From: Lachnospiraceae bacterium | GTDB lineage: Bacteria; Bacillota; Clostridia; Lachnospirales; Lachnospiraceae | Reading direction: 5' to 3' | Assembly: GCA_022774505.1 (NCBI GenBank) | Contig: JALFLW010000085.1 | Location: 23,728 to 87,727, forward strand | Length of the DNA stretch: 64,000 bases | Shown: positions 27,133 through 36,670 of the stretch, one piece after another | Numbering within the stretch: the first letter of the stretch is position 1 | Layout of the letters: each line of letters opens with the position of its first letter | The notes under the pieces: generated by a model | Told to the model about the DNA's origin: nothing | What the model saw: the letters and a program-made list of their open reading frames with translations, nothing else | The model's database searches: none | Made by a program: the position numbers and the translations under genes

Positions 27133-27531
27133 CTATCCTATCACGGCACCGTCAATATTCGTAAATACTGAATCTGAACTGTCTTCCAACGCCGTAACTA
27201 CTGTATTATTCTTTACATTGACAATAAAAGCCAAATTGTCAACCATTACCAAAGATTCCTGAATTCCTTTTTCCCTCGCCCTTGTTGTCCCATTCTCAAG
27301 CCGCTCCATCTGTGTCTCCGACAAATTGATGTTACGGTTAGCAAGTCTTTCATTTGCATGCTTAGAAAATTTCAAAGAACCTGCATTACACTTTTTCCCG
27401 GCAGAATCCAAAATTTTCTGAAAGGACACATCCGTTCGGGAAGTTTTTCCCTTGTCTGTGGCTGTTTTGTGCTGTAACAGCTGTCCAGCCATCACATCCA
27501 GGGAAGAATAATTTTCTCCTAATTTCTGCAT
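27133..27531 (-). CDS. Flagellar operon protein, TIGR02530 family
   Basis: ~132 aa. Recognised from SFQKILDSAGKK, LKFSKHANERLANRNINLSE, and the C-terminal ALEDSSDSVFTNIDGAVIG, the pattern of the small protein found between flgD and flgE in Firmicutes and spirochaetes. No fixed function is known to me. The start at 27531 (AAAGGAG about 9 nt upstream) is preferred over ATGs further upstream. Confidence 0.85.
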   Translation of the reverse strand: MQKLGENYSSLDVMAGQLLQHKTATDKGKTSRTDVSFQKILDSAGKKCNAGSLKFSKHANERLANRNINLSETQMERLENGTTRAREKGIQESLVMVDNLAFIVNVKNNTVVTALEDSSDSVFTNIDGAVIG

Positions 27532-27561
27532 AAACATCCACTCCTTTGTCCGTTTTAGCAT

Positions 27562-28335
27562 TTACGAGGCCTGTTCTTGTTGTCCTTCTTGTTTAACATT
27601 CCCCATGATCGTAAGTGTAACACTCTCATAGTCCATTGTCTTATTGATATCATCAAAGCCGAGAGCAACAACATAATTGCCTGCCGGAAGTTTTTCAAAT
27701 GCACTCTTATCAATTGTCAATGTACCATTCTTATAATTTAACTTATCTGTATCGATTTTGGTGGTATTTCCACTCTCATCCATTACGGCAACTGCAATTC
27801 CTGTAGCCTGATAGCCCTTCGATCCCATACTGATGCCTTCAATCTTCATATTCTGTGGATCGTGATGTATAAATGTCAGCTTCTGCTGTTTCACGGAAGG
27901 AATATACTGCGAAATCAGGTAATTATCATCAATTACCTCTATGATATCATCATATGAATACATTTCACCGTTCACAGATACATACGGTTTTCCATTTTCC
28001 ATCTTCACATATTCTACCATTCCCTGTGTTTCTTTCTCTGCACCGGTATCAGATGTTTCCTTGATCCGTACCTGCTTTCCAACCAATGTATATGCAGATG
28101 TGTTTGTGGTAGTATTGTTCAGATTTTCCATCTGCTCCAGAGTTGAGAACTGTGCAAGCTGTGCTACATATTCCGTATTGGACTCAGGCTCAAGCGGATC
28201 CTGATATTTCATCTGTGTTACCAGAAGCATCAGAAAATCGTCTTTGTCAAGCTTTGATCCGGTTTTCTTCTCTGTCTCCTGCGAAGATTCGGAAATATTA
28301 ACGCTGCCATTATTAACTGGTGCAACTAAACTCAT
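27562..28335 (-). CDS. flgD: Flagellar hook capping protein FlgD
   Basis: Scaffold cap for hook polymerisation. ~257 aa. The diagnostic KLDKDDFLMLLVTQMKYQDP and QLAQFSTLEQMENL are near residues 30-80; a Tudor/FnIII-type C-terminal half follows. ATG 28335 matches the usual FlgD start, but AAAGGAG is 12 nt away, longer than ideal; the extended frame begins with a non-ATG codon and is less likely. Confidence 0.92.
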   Translation of the reverse strand: MSLVAPVNNGSVNISESSQETEKKTGSKLDKDDFLMLLVTQMKYQDPLEPESNTEYVAQLAQFSTLEQMENLNNTTTNTSAYTLVGKQVRIKETSDTGAEKETQGMVEYVKMENGKPYVSVNGEMYSYDDIIEVIDDNYLISQYIPSVKQQKLTFIHHDPQNMKIEGISMGSKGYQATGIAVAVMDESGNTTKIDTDKLNYKNGTLTIDKSAFEKLPAGNYVVALGFDDINKTMDYESVTLTIMGNVKQEGQQEQAS

Positions 28336-28404
28336 ATTAAAACCATGCTCCTTTCCTGTACCCAAAAGTCAAAAACCGCAGGCACAAAATTTATGATATG
28401 GATC

Positions 28405-29982
28405 TTATGCAGTAAAATCAATACTTGATCCACTGTCCAGTCTCATACTTCTGTCAGGTTTTTCTGACAACTGCTCTGCTTCGTCCGTATCCTCCTCTGC
28501 ATCATAGCGGAAACGACTCTGTTTTCCATTTCCATGCTGAAAATCTTTTTGATCGCCCGTATCTGCCTGACCACTTTGAGAAAATGCAAAGTCTGATACA
28601 GAAACCTCCACAGCCTCTACTTTAAGATTTTTCTGTTCAAGGTTCTCACGCAATGTGATCATCTGGCTTTCCAGTGCAGCCTTTGCTTCTGTCGTTTGTA
28701 CAACAAAACTGGCTGTCATGACACCCTCTTTGCTGCTAACCGTAAAAAGCATTTTACCCAGACGCTCCGGATTCAACTGCATTTCCAGTGTCGTTGTCCC
28801 ATCCTCCTGCATGGACGATTGAATTCTTTCTACAACACTGGTAACTACCTCGAGCATTCTCTGCATATCGACCGGTTCCGGAATGTTTTCTACGTTATTC
28901 GCTGATTGAACCATATTTTCAACAAACTGAAAAACATTGGAAGAGCCATCCAACGGTATCGAAGTCTCCCCTTCCGGCGTATAAACCATACTCTCCGGCT
29001 GATTCTCCAAAAAGCTGCTGTTTCCGGAAGAATCCTGCGAAAAACCATTCTTTACTGTCATATCAATTTGTTCTGTTATTCCATCGGAAAAAGATGGATC
29101 CTGCCAGCCAGTCTGCTCCTGTCCAAAGCTGTTGTCATTTACAGCCATCGTCATTTCAGCTGATATAGTACTTTCATTTTCCTGCTGATCAGGTAAGATA
29201 TCTACACTGTCGCCAGCCGTCTGCCCACAGTCAGCAGTTATATCTGCTGAACTGTCAGCTAATGTATCCGTCTGCTGTTCCTGTATTTCCGATGTCATGT
29301 CGCTTCTTACGTCGAACTCGGATCCTGTTTCGTCATTTGTTCCATTTATTCTGTCAATAAACGTCTGCAACAGATCAGGATCAGATAATATCGACTTCAG
29401 ATCTGAATTTTCGACATCCGGCTGATTCATCCAGACGGAATCCTGCAGCAGATCTAAAATGTCTGTAAACTGACTCATCATATCTTCACTGGTCAGCATA
29501 TCCAGAGCATCACTTCCACCATTTAAAGTCACAATAAACTGCTGTAATGTTTCCGGGTTTAACAGCTGCAACGGATTTATCCCCATCTGTGCCAGCGTCT
29601 GGGCAAAGACATCATCATCAATCCCCGTAACATCCTCAATCACATCTTTAATTTCTTCCTGAAGCTGCCGGACATCTATTTGTGAATCTTTGACATCCGC
29701 ATTGGAAGGATTATTGGAAACAGTATTCCCGGCCGCCTCTGAGGCGTCCTGCGTCTGCTGTGTCTGTTCCTTACCCGCCATATAAGTCGGGCATTTTCCA
29801 TTTGATGACTGATCTGCCTTATCTGTGTTTTTCGATACAACCGTATTATTCTGCTCCTCACCGGAAGATGCATCGGACATATACTGTCCAAACTGCACGG
29901 CATTACTCTGCCGGCTCTGACTGTTTTCAGATGTTTGAACCTTTATGGTATTTCCCGGCAATATCGCATTCACGTTCTGCAT
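28405..29982 (-). CDS. fliK: Flagellar hook-length control protein FliK
   Basis: Secreted ruler that triggers the FlhB switch. 525 aa. A long low-complexity Gln/Ser/Asp-rich N-terminal region, then the C-terminal Flg_hook domain near residues 385-470 with TLEMQLNPERLGKMLFTVSS and ALESQMITLRENLEQKNLKV. AAGGAGGTG precedes the ATG. Operon position between ylxF and flgD is standard. A second FliK-like gene lies at 61264-63552. Confidence 0.92.
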   Translation of the reverse strand: MQNVNAILPGNTIKVQTSENSQSRQSNAVQFGQYMSDASSGEEQNNTVVSKNTDKADQSSNGKCPTYMAGKEQTQQTQDASEAAGNTVSNNPSNADVKDSQIDVRQLQEEIKDVIEDVTGIDDDVFAQTLAQMGINPLQLLNPETLQQFIVTLNGGSDALDMLTSEDMMSQFTDILDLLQDSVWMNQPDVENSDLKSILSDPDLLQTFIDRINGTNDETGSEFDVRSDMTSEIQEQQTDTLADSSADITADCGQTAGDSVDILPDQQENESTISAEMTMAVNDNSFGQEQTGWQDPSFSDGITEQIDMTVKNGFSQDSSGNSSFLENQPESMVYTPEGETSIPLDGSSNVFQFVENMVQSANNVENIPEPVDMQRMLEVVTSVVERIQSSMQEDGTTTLEMQLNPERLGKMLFTVSSKEGVMTASFVVQTTEAKAALESQMITLRENLEQKNLKVEAVEVSVSDFAFSQSGQADTGDQKDFQHGNGKQSRFRYDAEEDTDEAEQLSEKPDRSMRLDSGSSIDFTA

Positions 29983-30043
29983 TTTTTCACCTCCTTTTTT
30001 TGTATTTTATCTATGTCAACGGATTTCTCCGAGGACAACTTAT

Positions 30044-30790
30044 TTAATCAACAGCTGATATCTTCTTTGTAATTTGTGCAGCATATGCACTATCCATCTG
30101 CTCCATGATCGCAGCCGCATTTTTTTCACCCATATTCTGTAAAATATCACAGACAAGATCCAGATCCTCTGTCATTTCTGACAATCTTGCCGCAGCGGCA
30201 GATGCTTCCATATTAGAATAATATTTTCCAAGAGTTTCTGCTTTTTTGGAATACTGCTGTTTTTTCAGAACCTGACGGTATATTTTCTCAGCATTATCAG
30301 GTTGGATCTGTTCATAATATTTCTGATATTCTGATATATCCGGAGCTTTTTCATTAAATACTACTTTTTCGTCAAACTCCTGTACTCTTTTATTAAATGC
30401 ATCCTGGGAATCCTTATATTTTTGGAGTTTCTGCACCTGCGATTCCAAGTCTGCAATATAATCCGCATTTGCCGATGTGGTTCCATTTTCAGAATCCAGC
30501 TGTGATTCCAATTCTTTAATCCTGGCATTTGCCGCCTTTAAAGTCGTATATTCATAATTACCTTCTTTTGCCTGTTCCTCCTCGGATGGCGTCGGTAATA
30601 TCTTATTTACAACCGGAACATCCTTTAATACCGGATATAATACATTACTTCCGATTCCTCCCACATCAAATTTGATCAGGCATGCAAAGATAACAAGCCA
30701 TATCGCAATGATCGCCAACGCGATCAACACCGTGACAAGCCTGCTTCCTCCTTTTTCCCTCTCTAACATATTATCGTCATTTTTTGCCAT
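30044..30790 (-). CDS. MotE/YlxF-like protein
   Basis: 248 aa. One N-terminal membrane helix (VTVLIALAIIAIWLVIFACL), a coiled coil at about 75-135, and a C-terminal segment related to the MgtE N-domain/FliG-like fold (LSEMTEDLDLVCDILQNMG, then AAIMEQMDSAYAAQITKKI). This architecture belongs to the YlxF/MotE family of motility operons; MotE chaperones MotC in rhizobia, while the Firmicute member's role is unclear. Five nt after fliJ. Confidence 0.8.
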   Translation of the reverse strand: MAKNDDNMLEREKGGSRLVTVLIALAIIAIWLVIFACLIKFDVGGIGSNVLYPVLKDVPVVNKILPTPSEEEQAKEGNYEYTTLKAANARIKELESQLDSENGTTSANADYIADLESQVQKLQKYKDSQDAFNKRVQEFDEKVVFNEKAPDISEYQKYYEQIQPDNAEKIYRQVLKKQQYSKKAETLGKYYSNMEASAAAARLSEMTEDLDLVCDILQNMGEKNAAAIMEQMDSAYAAQITKKISAVD

Positions 30791-30795
30791 TTGAC

Positions 30796-31251
30796 TTACC
30801 CCTCTTTCTCTGCTTCTCTGCCATACCGAAAGCTTACAAGCTCATTGATTTCTTTTTGTTCTTCCGCATTGATCTCTTTTTTAAATTCTTCAAATGCTTT
30901 TTCCTTGAGCTTTTCGTAAGTTTTCCTCTCTTTCATGGCCTCATTCAGTTTTTCCTGTGCTCTTTCAACTTTCTTGCGTTGATTAAGAACTTTCACTTTC
31001 TGAAGGTTTATATTATATTTTATATTCTCCACCCCGTCCTCTAATTGACGGATTCGAAGTAATTCCAAAACACCATTGATCTGCCTGTGGAGCTGCTCCT
31101 GCAGATCATTTTTTCTTTCTACAAGCTGCTCCAAACGCTCCTGTTCTTTTTGAAGTGCTGCCATTTGAACTGCATATTCAGCCTTTGCCTGATCCTCTAA
31201 TTTGAATTTGATCTGTAGAATACTCTCCATGGAAAAAACAAACTTTGCCAT
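30796..31251 (-). CDS. fliJ: Flagellar export protein FliJ
   Basis: Stalk of the export ATPase and chaperone escort. 151 aa, almost entirely an antiparallel coiled coil, starting FVFSMESILQIKFKLEDQAK as in FliJ proteins. AAGGGG lies about 9 nt before the ATG. It lies immediately downstream of fliI, the ATPase it inserts into. Confidence 0.92.
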   Translation of the reverse strand: MAKFVFSMESILQIKFKLEDQAKAEYAVQMAALQKEQERLEQLVERKNDLQEQLHRQINGVLELLRIRQLEDGVENIKYNINLQKVKVLNQRKKVERAQEKLNEAMKERKTYEKLKEKAFEEFKKEINAEEQKEINELVSFRYGREAEKEG

Positions 31252-31306
31252 ACTGTTGTGCCCCTTCCTGCATCATATACGGTGAAAAACCGGCATTACA
31301 GATGTT

Positions 31307-32644
31307 CTAATCTGTTTCCTCTGTATTTTCCTGTTCCTCCGGAAACAACATTTCCAGCCTGCGAATACTTTCCTCAAAGGTAATCTTTTCATAAACATCC
31401 TGCTGCAAAAATTCATTAACTGCATCAATTTTTGATAAAGCGTAATCAATGGACGGATTTGATCCCGCTTTATACGCTCCAATATTTACAAGATCCTCGG
31501 CTTCCGCATACGTTGCGAGAACATTTTTAAGCTTTCCGGATGCTTTTTTATGTACCGGATCGACAATACTGCTCATAACACGCGAAATACTTTGCAATAC
31601 ATCAATCGCAGGATAATGATTTTTTTGTGCGATCTTGCGGTCAAGCACAATATGTCCATCTAAAATACTACGTGCCGTATCAGCGATCGGCTCGTTAAAA
31701 TCATCTCCGTCAACCAATACGGTATAAAGTCCTGTAATAGATCCTTTATCTGATCGTCCGGCTCTTTCAAGAAGCTGTGGCATCTCACCATACACGCTTG
31801 GCGGATATCCTCTTGATACCGGTGGTTCACCGGATGCCAGACCAATTTCTCTCTGGGCCATGGAAAAACGCGTCAACGAATCCATCATCAACAAAACATC
31901 TTTGCCCTGATCCCGGAAGTATTCCGCAACCGCGGTAGCAGTCATTGCCGCTTTTTTTCGTATCAGAGCCGGCTTGTCCGATGTCGCAACAATGACAACA
32001 GAACGTTTCATTCCCTCCGGACCCAGATCTCTCTCTATAAATTCCCGAACCTCTCTGCCTCGCTCTCCGATCAAGGCAATTACATTTATATCAGCCTTGG
32101 TATTTCGTGCAAACATCCCCATCAGGGTGCTCTTACCCACACCACTTCCTGCAAATATTCCGATTCTCTGTCCTTTTCCGACAGTGATCAATCCGTCCAC
32201 CGCTTTTACTCCCAAAGGAAGTACCGTATCTATCAATTCCCTGGTTAAGGGATCCGGTGGCTGGGCCTGTACAGAATAACTTCCAGAACATTGAAGTTTT
32301 GAACCATCTATGGGATGTCCAAGACCATCTAAGACTTTTCCCAACAGATCATCTCCAACCATAACCTTTAAAGGAGCGCCTGTATTTTCCACGCGGCTCC
32401 CCAGACCAACCCCGGCCGTCTGATCATATGGCATCAAAAGGACTCTGTCATCCCGAAATCCAACTACTTCAGCATTAATGACCTGATCTGTATCCTGCGT
32501 GATTATATGACACAAGTCGTTTAGTTTTGCAGAGGGACCAATTGATTCCACCGTTAATCCTACAACTTTTGCCACCTTACCGAGTTTTTTTTCGTAGGAC
32601 TGGTTTAATAATATATTATATTTTGATAGATCTATATGAACCAT
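31307..32644 (-). CDS. fliI: Flagellum-specific export ATPase FliI
   Basis: Hexameric cytoplasmic ATPase of the type III export apparatus. ~445 aa. Walker A AGSGVGKSTLMG near residue 165, Walker B VLLMMDSLTRF near 245, and the F1/T3S signature PPSVYGEMPQLLERAG. ATG 32644 is chosen, with GGAGG upstream and just after the fliH stop; the longer frame starts inside that ribosome site. Confidence 0.96.
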   Translation of the reverse strand: MVHIDLSKYNILLNQSYEKKLGKVAKVVGLTVESIGPSAKLNDLCHIITQDTDQVINAEVVGFRDDRVLLMPYDQTAGVGLGSRVENTGAPLKVMVGDDLLGKVLDGLGHPIDGSKLQCSGSYSVQAQPPDPLTRELIDTVLPLGVKAVDGLITVGKGQRIGIFAGSGVGKSTLMGMFARNTKADINVIALIGERGREVREFIERDLGPEGMKRSVVIVATSDKPALIRKKAAMTATAVAEYFRDQGKDVLLMMDSLTRFSMAQREIGLASGEPPVSRGYPPSVYGEMPQLLERAGRSDKGSITGLYTVLVDGDDFNEPIADTARSILDGHIVLDRKIAQKNHYPAIDVLQSISRVMSSIVDPVHKKASGKLKNVLATYAEAEDLVNIGAYKAGSNPSIDYALSKIDAVNEFLQQDVYEKITFEESIRRLEMLFPEEQENTEETD

Positions 32645-32663
32645 CCTTTTTCCTCCCGGCATT

Positions 32664-33482
32664 TTACATGATCGTGATCATTCTGATCTGATCCTTTAAA
32701 TTCTGCAGCTGTACATCCAGACTGCAGTCTATGATCCTCTGATCCGTCTCGATAATACACTGATTCTCCCTCAGGCTTTCATCCTCTGTTATATCGAATT
32801 CAACGCCATCTGAAAGACATTTTTTCAACTCTTCCTTTTGACCGGACACCCGCAGCATATCATTTTTTGATACTCTCAACGTCACATTCTTTGTCTTATC
32901 CAGCTGATTCAGTGCTTGATGGATAAGATATGTGATAACCTCTTTTTTATCCTGACAAATAACCCCTGTGATCTTTTCTATCAATGCAGCCATAATTTCC
33001 GCATATCTGGGTTCGAGTGCCTGTTCCTCATCCCTGAGTTCCTGTCGCTCCTGATCCATCTGTCTTTTAAACTTTTCCGCAGCTTCTCTTAGCCGTTCCT
33101 GTGCCTGAAGCTGCCCCTCATCAAACCCCTGTGCTCTTCCGGCTTCTTCTGCAGCAGCTTTTATCTGCTCTGCCTCAGCCCGGGCACTTTTAATGATCTC
33201 ATCCGCCTCGCATCTGGCATCTGCCAAAAGCTGCTCACTTTGTACGGATAACTCTTCTTCTATTTTTTTTCTTTCTTCTTCACGGACATCATTCATGTTT
33301 AAAACATTCATTCCCGTTTGAAAAGCATCCGGTGCTTCCAGTGCTCCATCATCTGTCTCCGGTTCAGGCTGCTCCTGACGAAGCAGCTCCGGTGCAAACT
33401 TAACCACACGACTGTCAGAATCAATCTTTCTGGTCCCATCCTGATCTAACTGAAAATAAACAGACTTAATCAAATTAGACAA
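32664..33482 (-). CDS. fliH: Flagellar assembly protein FliH
   Basis: Regulator and C-ring tether of FliI. ~272 aa. Middle coiled coil rich in Ala/Glu with RCEADEIIKSARAEAEQIKA, then a C-terminal FliH/YscL domain with EITGVICQDKKEVITYLIHQ. The start is most likely the TTG at 33480-33482: the fliG tail supplies GGAGGTGA eight nt before it, and the frame then begins SNLIKSVYFQ. The longest frame (from 33533) also needs a TTG and has no ribosome site. It overlaps the fliG end by 8 bases. Confidence 0.85.
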   Translation of the reverse strand: MSNLIKSVYFQLDQDGTRKIDSDSRVVKFAPELLRQEQPEPETDDGALEAPDAFQTGMNVLNMNDVREEERKKIEEELSVQSEQLLADARCEADEIIKSARAEAEQIKAAAEEAGRAQGFDEGQLQAQERLREAAEKFKRQMDQERQELRDEEQALEPRYAEIMAALIEKITGVICQDKKEVITYLIHQALNQLDKTKNVTLRVSKNDMLRVSGQKEELKKCLSDGVEFDITEDESLRENQCIIETDQRIIDCSLDVQLQNLKDQIRMITIM

Positions 33483-34485
33483 CGATCTCGTCACCTCCAC
33501 CTCTGGAAATGATAATCTCCGCAGAATCTTCAAGTTTTCTGATGATATTTACAATCTTTTGCTGAGCCTCCTCAACATCTTTCATTCGTACAGGACCCAT
33601 AAATTCCATATCTTCCTTTATCATTGTAGCAAGGCGCTTGGACAAATTGTTAAATATGAGATTCTGAACCTCTTCATTGGATCCCTTTAATGCTACTGCA
33701 AGTTCATTGTTATCAACCTCACGCAGCACACGCTGAACGGAACGATCGTCCAAAGATAAAATATCCTCGAATACAAACATTTTCTTGCGGATCTCGTCTG
33801 CCAATTCCGGATCTTCGATCTCCATGCTCTCCATGATATGTTTTTCTGTTCCTCTATCTACTGTATTCAAAATTTCAACAATAGCATCCACACCACCAAC
33901 AATTGTATAATCCTGATTTACAAGAGATGCCAGCTTCTGTTCCAAAACCTTCTCCACTTCTTTGATCACATCCGGAGAAGTCCTGTCCATCTGCGCAATA
34001 CGTTTTGCAACGTCCGTCTGTTTATCCGGTGATAAAGCTGAAATGATCACGGATGCCTGTGCTGATGACAGATAAGACAAGATCAAAGCAATCGTCTGCG
34101 GATGCTCATCCTGTACAAAGTTAAGCAGCTGACTGGCATCTGTCTTTCTTACAAACTCAAACGGACGTACCTGCAGGGAAGCAGTCAGTTTGCCGATCAC
34201 GTCACGCGCTCTCTCTGCTCCCAGTGCCTTTTCCAGCAGATCTTTTGCATAACCGATACCACCCTCAGCAATATACTGTTGAGCAAGACACACCTCATAA
34301 AATTCATCCATCACCCTGTCTTTGACAGCCGGTGATACGCTTCTGGTATTTGCAATTTCCAATGTGATCTGTTCTATTTCGTCTTCCTTCAGATGCTTAA
34401 AAACCGATGCGGATTTGTCCGGTCCCAAGGTGATCAAAAGGATTGCCGCCTTCTGGATGCCTGATATCTCCTCTGACTTTGCCAT
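33475..34485 (-). CDS. fliG: Flagellar motor switch protein FliG
   Basis: Rotor protein contacting MotA. ~336 aa. N-domain with GIQKAAILLITLGPDKSASV, the EHPQTIALILSYL motif (EHPQ) near residue 125, and a C-domain with the torque-helix charged cluster LDDRSVQRVLREVDNNEL. ATG 34485 is set by GGAGG six nt upstream; the ATG two codons earlier abuts that site. The last codons double as ribosome site for fliH. Confidence 0.96.
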   Translation of the reverse strand: MAKSEEISGIQKAAILLITLGPDKSASVFKHLKEDEIEQITLEIANTRSVSPAVKDRVMDEFYEVCLAQQYIAEGGIGYAKDLLEKALGAERARDVIGKLTASLQVRPFEFVRKTDASQLLNFVQDEHPQTIALILSYLSSAQASVIISALSPDKQTDVAKRIAQMDRTSPDVIKEVEKVLEQKLASLVNQDYTIVGGVDAIVEILNTVDRGTEKHIMESMEIEDPELADEIRKKMFVFEDILSLDDRSVQRVLREVDNNELAVALKGSNEEVQNLIFNNLSKRLATMIKEDMEFMGPVRMKDVEEAQQKIVNIIRKLEDSAEIIISRGGGDEIVV

Positions 34486-34546
34486 ATTCATCCTCCATTC
34501 CTTCTTTTATCTGCCAATATTTCTTATTTTTGTCTTTTTATAGTGG

Positions 34547-34576
34547 ATAAAGGAATTGCAGCTGCAATTCCTTTAT
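34547..34576. repeat. Perfect 30-bp palindrome between fliF and fliG
   Basis: Arms ATAAAGGAATTGCAG and CTGCAATTCCTTTAT meet without a spacer (AGCT at the centre). It lies just after the fliF stop and about 60 nt before fliG. No U-tract follows on the minus strand, so it is not a standard terminator; an mRNA hairpin affecting stability or read-through is possible. Confidence 0.9.
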
Positions 34577-34589
34577 TATGATCTGTTAA

Positions 34590-36212
34590 TTATTCCCAAT
34601 CGTCGGAGATCCAGTTACGAAGAAGCTGGGCAACCGCCTCCGGGTTCTCATCAACAAATTTTTCTATCATTTTTCTTGTTTCTGACTTGTCGCTAAATTC
34701 AATATCCTCCAAAGACTGGTTCTCTTTGGTCGTTGCCAGGAGCTGTTCCACGGAAAGCTCCGGTTCTTCGTCGGCAATCGCCACCGGTGCTGTTCCACGT
34801 ACCACAACAAAGATCAGAAGAGCAATGATCAGTACCGCGAGAATAATCATTAAATAATCCGAGATACTGCGGGATTTTGTTGTTTTTTGAACAAATTTAG
34901 GCACTTCATATCCGATCACCGTAATTGATCCGGCATCAACTCCGGATGCACTTGCCAAAAGCTGTACTTCATCATCCGGCACTGTAAATGTAGTCGTACT
35001 GTCATTTTGTGCCATAAACTCATCAAAGGTCATATTATCCAGAGTTCCGTCTTTTTCAAGCTGAGCCTCGTCATATACCTTATACCGGGTAACCACGATA
35101 CCAAGAGATGACTGATCCAACTGGATCGCCGGCTTTTCCTGTTTAATATTCTCTATAGTCTCATCTGTCAGCAGACCGGTGAGTTTCTCATATTCCTGCG
35201 AAGAACTATTTGTATTTCCATCATTGATAACGTAATCCGTCTCATCATTATCATTAGAATCCGTCCCCGGTACACCACTCACTGTTCCGGAATTTCCCTC
35301 ATTCTTTGAATGTACATAGTTTGTAGGATATCCGTATTCGCGACCGTCAGCGACACTATATTTCTTGGTGAGTTTCTCCACCTTATCCATATTAAACTGG
35401 ATTCCCTGCGTTCCCACCTGTACATCATCATAGCCACACCGTACCAACAGATCGACAAGATTAGATGCGATCGTATTCCGAAGCTTCTCGCAATATTCCG
35501 TAGAGCCGCCCGTCAGATCTCCTCCGAGTCCGTCACTCGTAAAACCATTATACAGACAGTTGCCCTCGTAATCATTGATCATCACATGATCAACATCTGT
35601 TCCAACCGCATTTGCCAGCCAATATGCAAGATTCTGCGCAACATCAGATGTCAGCTGTTTTTTATTTTTTTCATTGACATCTACCATAGCTGTGACCGAT
35701 GTCTCATTATTTTCATCCAAAATGCTATATGTACTTTTCGGAACATCAATAAATACCTTGGCATCATCAACAAAAGAATACTGCTCCATGCTTGTCTTCA
35801 ATTCACTCTGAAGAGCCAATACACGTTTTTGATCCTTTTCACTTTCCGTCGTGGATATGCTGTTATTAAAAGCATCATCCCATGTGTACCCTTTGTCTGT
35901 AAGATTATTGTCGCTCATACAGTAGAACGCTTTCGTCATATCTTCGTCATGAACATAAAGCGTCAATCCATCTTTAGAACTTTTATTGGCAATCCCCTGA
36001 TCATCCAACGCTTTTACCATGCTGGAGGCATCATCCAGATTGCTAAACTGCTGAAATCTGCTCCAGGTCGGACGCGAAACAAGATATGCGGCAGCACCGA
36101 TCAATAATAAAACAACACAAATAACAGCAATAATGATCGTTTTCTGCCGGCTTGTATATCTATTCCAAAATTCCACTGCCTTCGCGGGAATTTCCTGTAT
36201 TCTTTCCTTCAT
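34590..36212 (-). CDS. fliF: Flagellar MS-ring protein FliF
   Basis: Inner-membrane base of the flagellum. 540 aa. First membrane helix at about residues 25-45 (IIIAVICVVLLLIGAAAYLV), ring-building motifs in the middle, second helix near 450-470 (DYLMIILAVLIIALLIFVVV), and a C-terminal FliG-binding tail ending AQLLRNWISDDWE. AGGAGAG precedes the ATG. Confidence 0.96.
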   Translation of the reverse strand: MKERIQEIPAKAVEFWNRYTSRQKTIIIAVICVVLLLIGAAAYLVSRPTWSRFQQFSNLDDASSMVKALDDQGIANKSSKDGLTLYVHDEDMTKAFYCMSDNNLTDKGYTWDDAFNNSISTTESEKDQKRVLALQSELKTSMEQYSFVDDAKVFIDVPKSTYSILDENNETSVTAMVDVNEKNKKQLTSDVAQNLAYWLANAVGTDVDHVMINDYEGNCLYNGFTSDGLGGDLTGGSTEYCEKLRNTIASNLVDLLVRCGYDDVQVGTQGIQFNMDKVEKLTKKYSVADGREYGYPTNYVHSKNEGNSGTVSGVPGTDSNDNDETDYVINDGNTNSSSQEYEKLTGLLTDETIENIKQEKPAIQLDQSSLGIVVTRYKVYDEAQLEKDGTLDNMTFDEFMAQNDSTTTFTVPDDEVQLLASASGVDAGSITVIGYEVPKFVQKTTKSRSISDYLMIILAVLIIALLIFVVVRGTAPVAIADEEPELSVEQLLATTKENQSLEDIEFSDKSETRKMIEKFVDENPEAVAQLLRNWISDDWE

Positions 36213-36294
36213 ATTACAACTCTCCTAACATATGTCTGTGCCCAAAATCAATGTCATCTGCTTTTCAATGCTTCTCCAAAAAAAATATTATACA

Positions 36295-36630
36295 TCAAAA
36301 CTGTAGATTCATCAATTCCTTGTACCCTGACATAAAAGAGTCTCTCACTGCAACAACATACTGCAATGCAATGTTTGCCTTCTGCTGGGCGATCTGGACA
36401 TCATGTATGCTCTCTGTCTCTCCCATCGCATACTTCATTTCCTCTACCTCAGCTGCGTTACTGTAATCATTGGCATCATTTATCAATTTAGATGCCGAGT
36501 TAAACGCCGCCTCAAATGCCCCGTTTTTTTGTACGGAACCGGTTTTATCTCCCTCATCAAGTGAGGAGGATATTGTCGGAACCTGAAATGCATTCATCAG
36601 ATCCACATTTGAAAGTGCTGATAATTCCAT
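36295..36630 (-). CDS. fliE: Flagellar hook-basal body adaptor FliE
   Basis: Connects MS ring to rod. 111 aa, the family length, with the conserved C-terminal helix QKANIALQYVVAVRDSFMSG and ending YKELMNLQF. GGAGA precedes the ATG. Third gene of the flgB-flgC-fliE-fliF start of the operon. Confidence 0.94.
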   Translation of the reverse strand: MELSALSNVDLMNAFQVPTISSSLDEGDKTGSVQKNGAFEAAFNSASKLINDANDYSNAAEVEEMKYAMGETESIHDVQIAQQKANIALQYVVAVRDSFMSGYKELMNLQF

Positions 36631-36670
36631 GTATATTCTCCATTCTCCATCTATTCATTTTATTTTAATA

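Noticed and set aside
35310..36107. Plus-strand open frame of 265 codons
   Set aside because: Antisense to fliF, whose protein is unmistakable; no plausible start signal.
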